From Siderastrea siderea (lineage: Eukaryota > Cnidaria > Anthozoa > Scleractinia > Rhizangiidae), in assembly GCA_964030785.1 (NCBI GenBank), contig OZ034979.1, positions 7,109,423-7,173,422 on the forward strand: a stretch of 64,000 nucleotides of DNA, given 5' to 3'. The notes under the pieces were generated by a model. The model was not told where the DNA came from. It made no database searches and worked only from the letters and a program-made list of their open reading frames with translations. This document shows, piece by piece, positions 63,928 to 64,000 of this stretch. Made by a program: the position numbers and the translations under genes. Positions within the stretch are counted from its first letter, which is position 1, and each line of letters begins with the position of its first letter.

Positions 63928-64000
63928 TTATTAATATAAGAAAGCCACCACATTGTTTCATGGGAAGGGCTCTTGACATCATAAAAAGTCATCCTTGACT

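Overview
This is an intron-rich animal nuclear genomic window, most likely from a cnidarian and probably a stony coral. The evidence is that the genes have ordinary metazoan orthologues, the introns are short to medium with GT-AG ends, and the sequence is AT-rich and crowded with small fold-back DNA transposons. The coral assignment rests on the look of the repeat families and is inference. There is no bacterial operon structure, CRISPR array or intact viral gene. One 200-base run of N (51901-52100) is an assembly gap.

Five protein-coding genes can be built exon by exon with consistent reading phase. (1) The 5' part of an inversin-like ankyrin gene is on the minus strand (755-7470) and runs off the left edge. 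(2) Head-to-head with it, 451 bp away, is a complete 10-exon CWC25 spliceosome-factor gene on the plus strand (7922-17902). (3) Tail-to-tail with CWC25 is a 13-exon minus-strand gene (19793-42889) for a predicted 861-residue scaffold: half a SAM domain, two tandem Ras-association domains, a PDZ domain split by about 150 residues, and a C-terminal coiled coil. I cannot match this architecture to a named family, and it is the most interesting gene here. (4) RPL11 (46320-50641, minus) has five coding exons. (5) SRP54 (54130-63886, minus) has 14 exons in the window, and its N-terminus lies beyond the right edge.

The rest is introns and spacers full of repeats. The main families are: a roughly 106-bp unit in short tandem arrays at about 14 places; a roughly 210-bp piggyBac-like MITE flanked by TTAA (at least seven copies); fold-back elements with 9-bp target duplications and TAGCCTG ends (Mutator-like); two hAT-like elements; a PIF/Harbinger-like MITE; a CCAAT-rich MITE; tRNA-like SINE copies; three decayed non-LTR retrotransposon pieces; and a 1.3-kb higher-order satellite at 52136-53430 next to the gap.

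The genes do not form one pathway. INVS (ciliary) and CWC25 (splicing) may share a promoter; RPL11 and SRP54 are housekeeping translation and secretion genes. The points most worth following are the scaffold gene, the missing first half of its SAM domain, the SRP54 C-terminus that lacks the usual Met-rich tail, the tandem amplification of the CWC25 terminal exon, and the repeat family that scatters AATAAA signals around gene ends.
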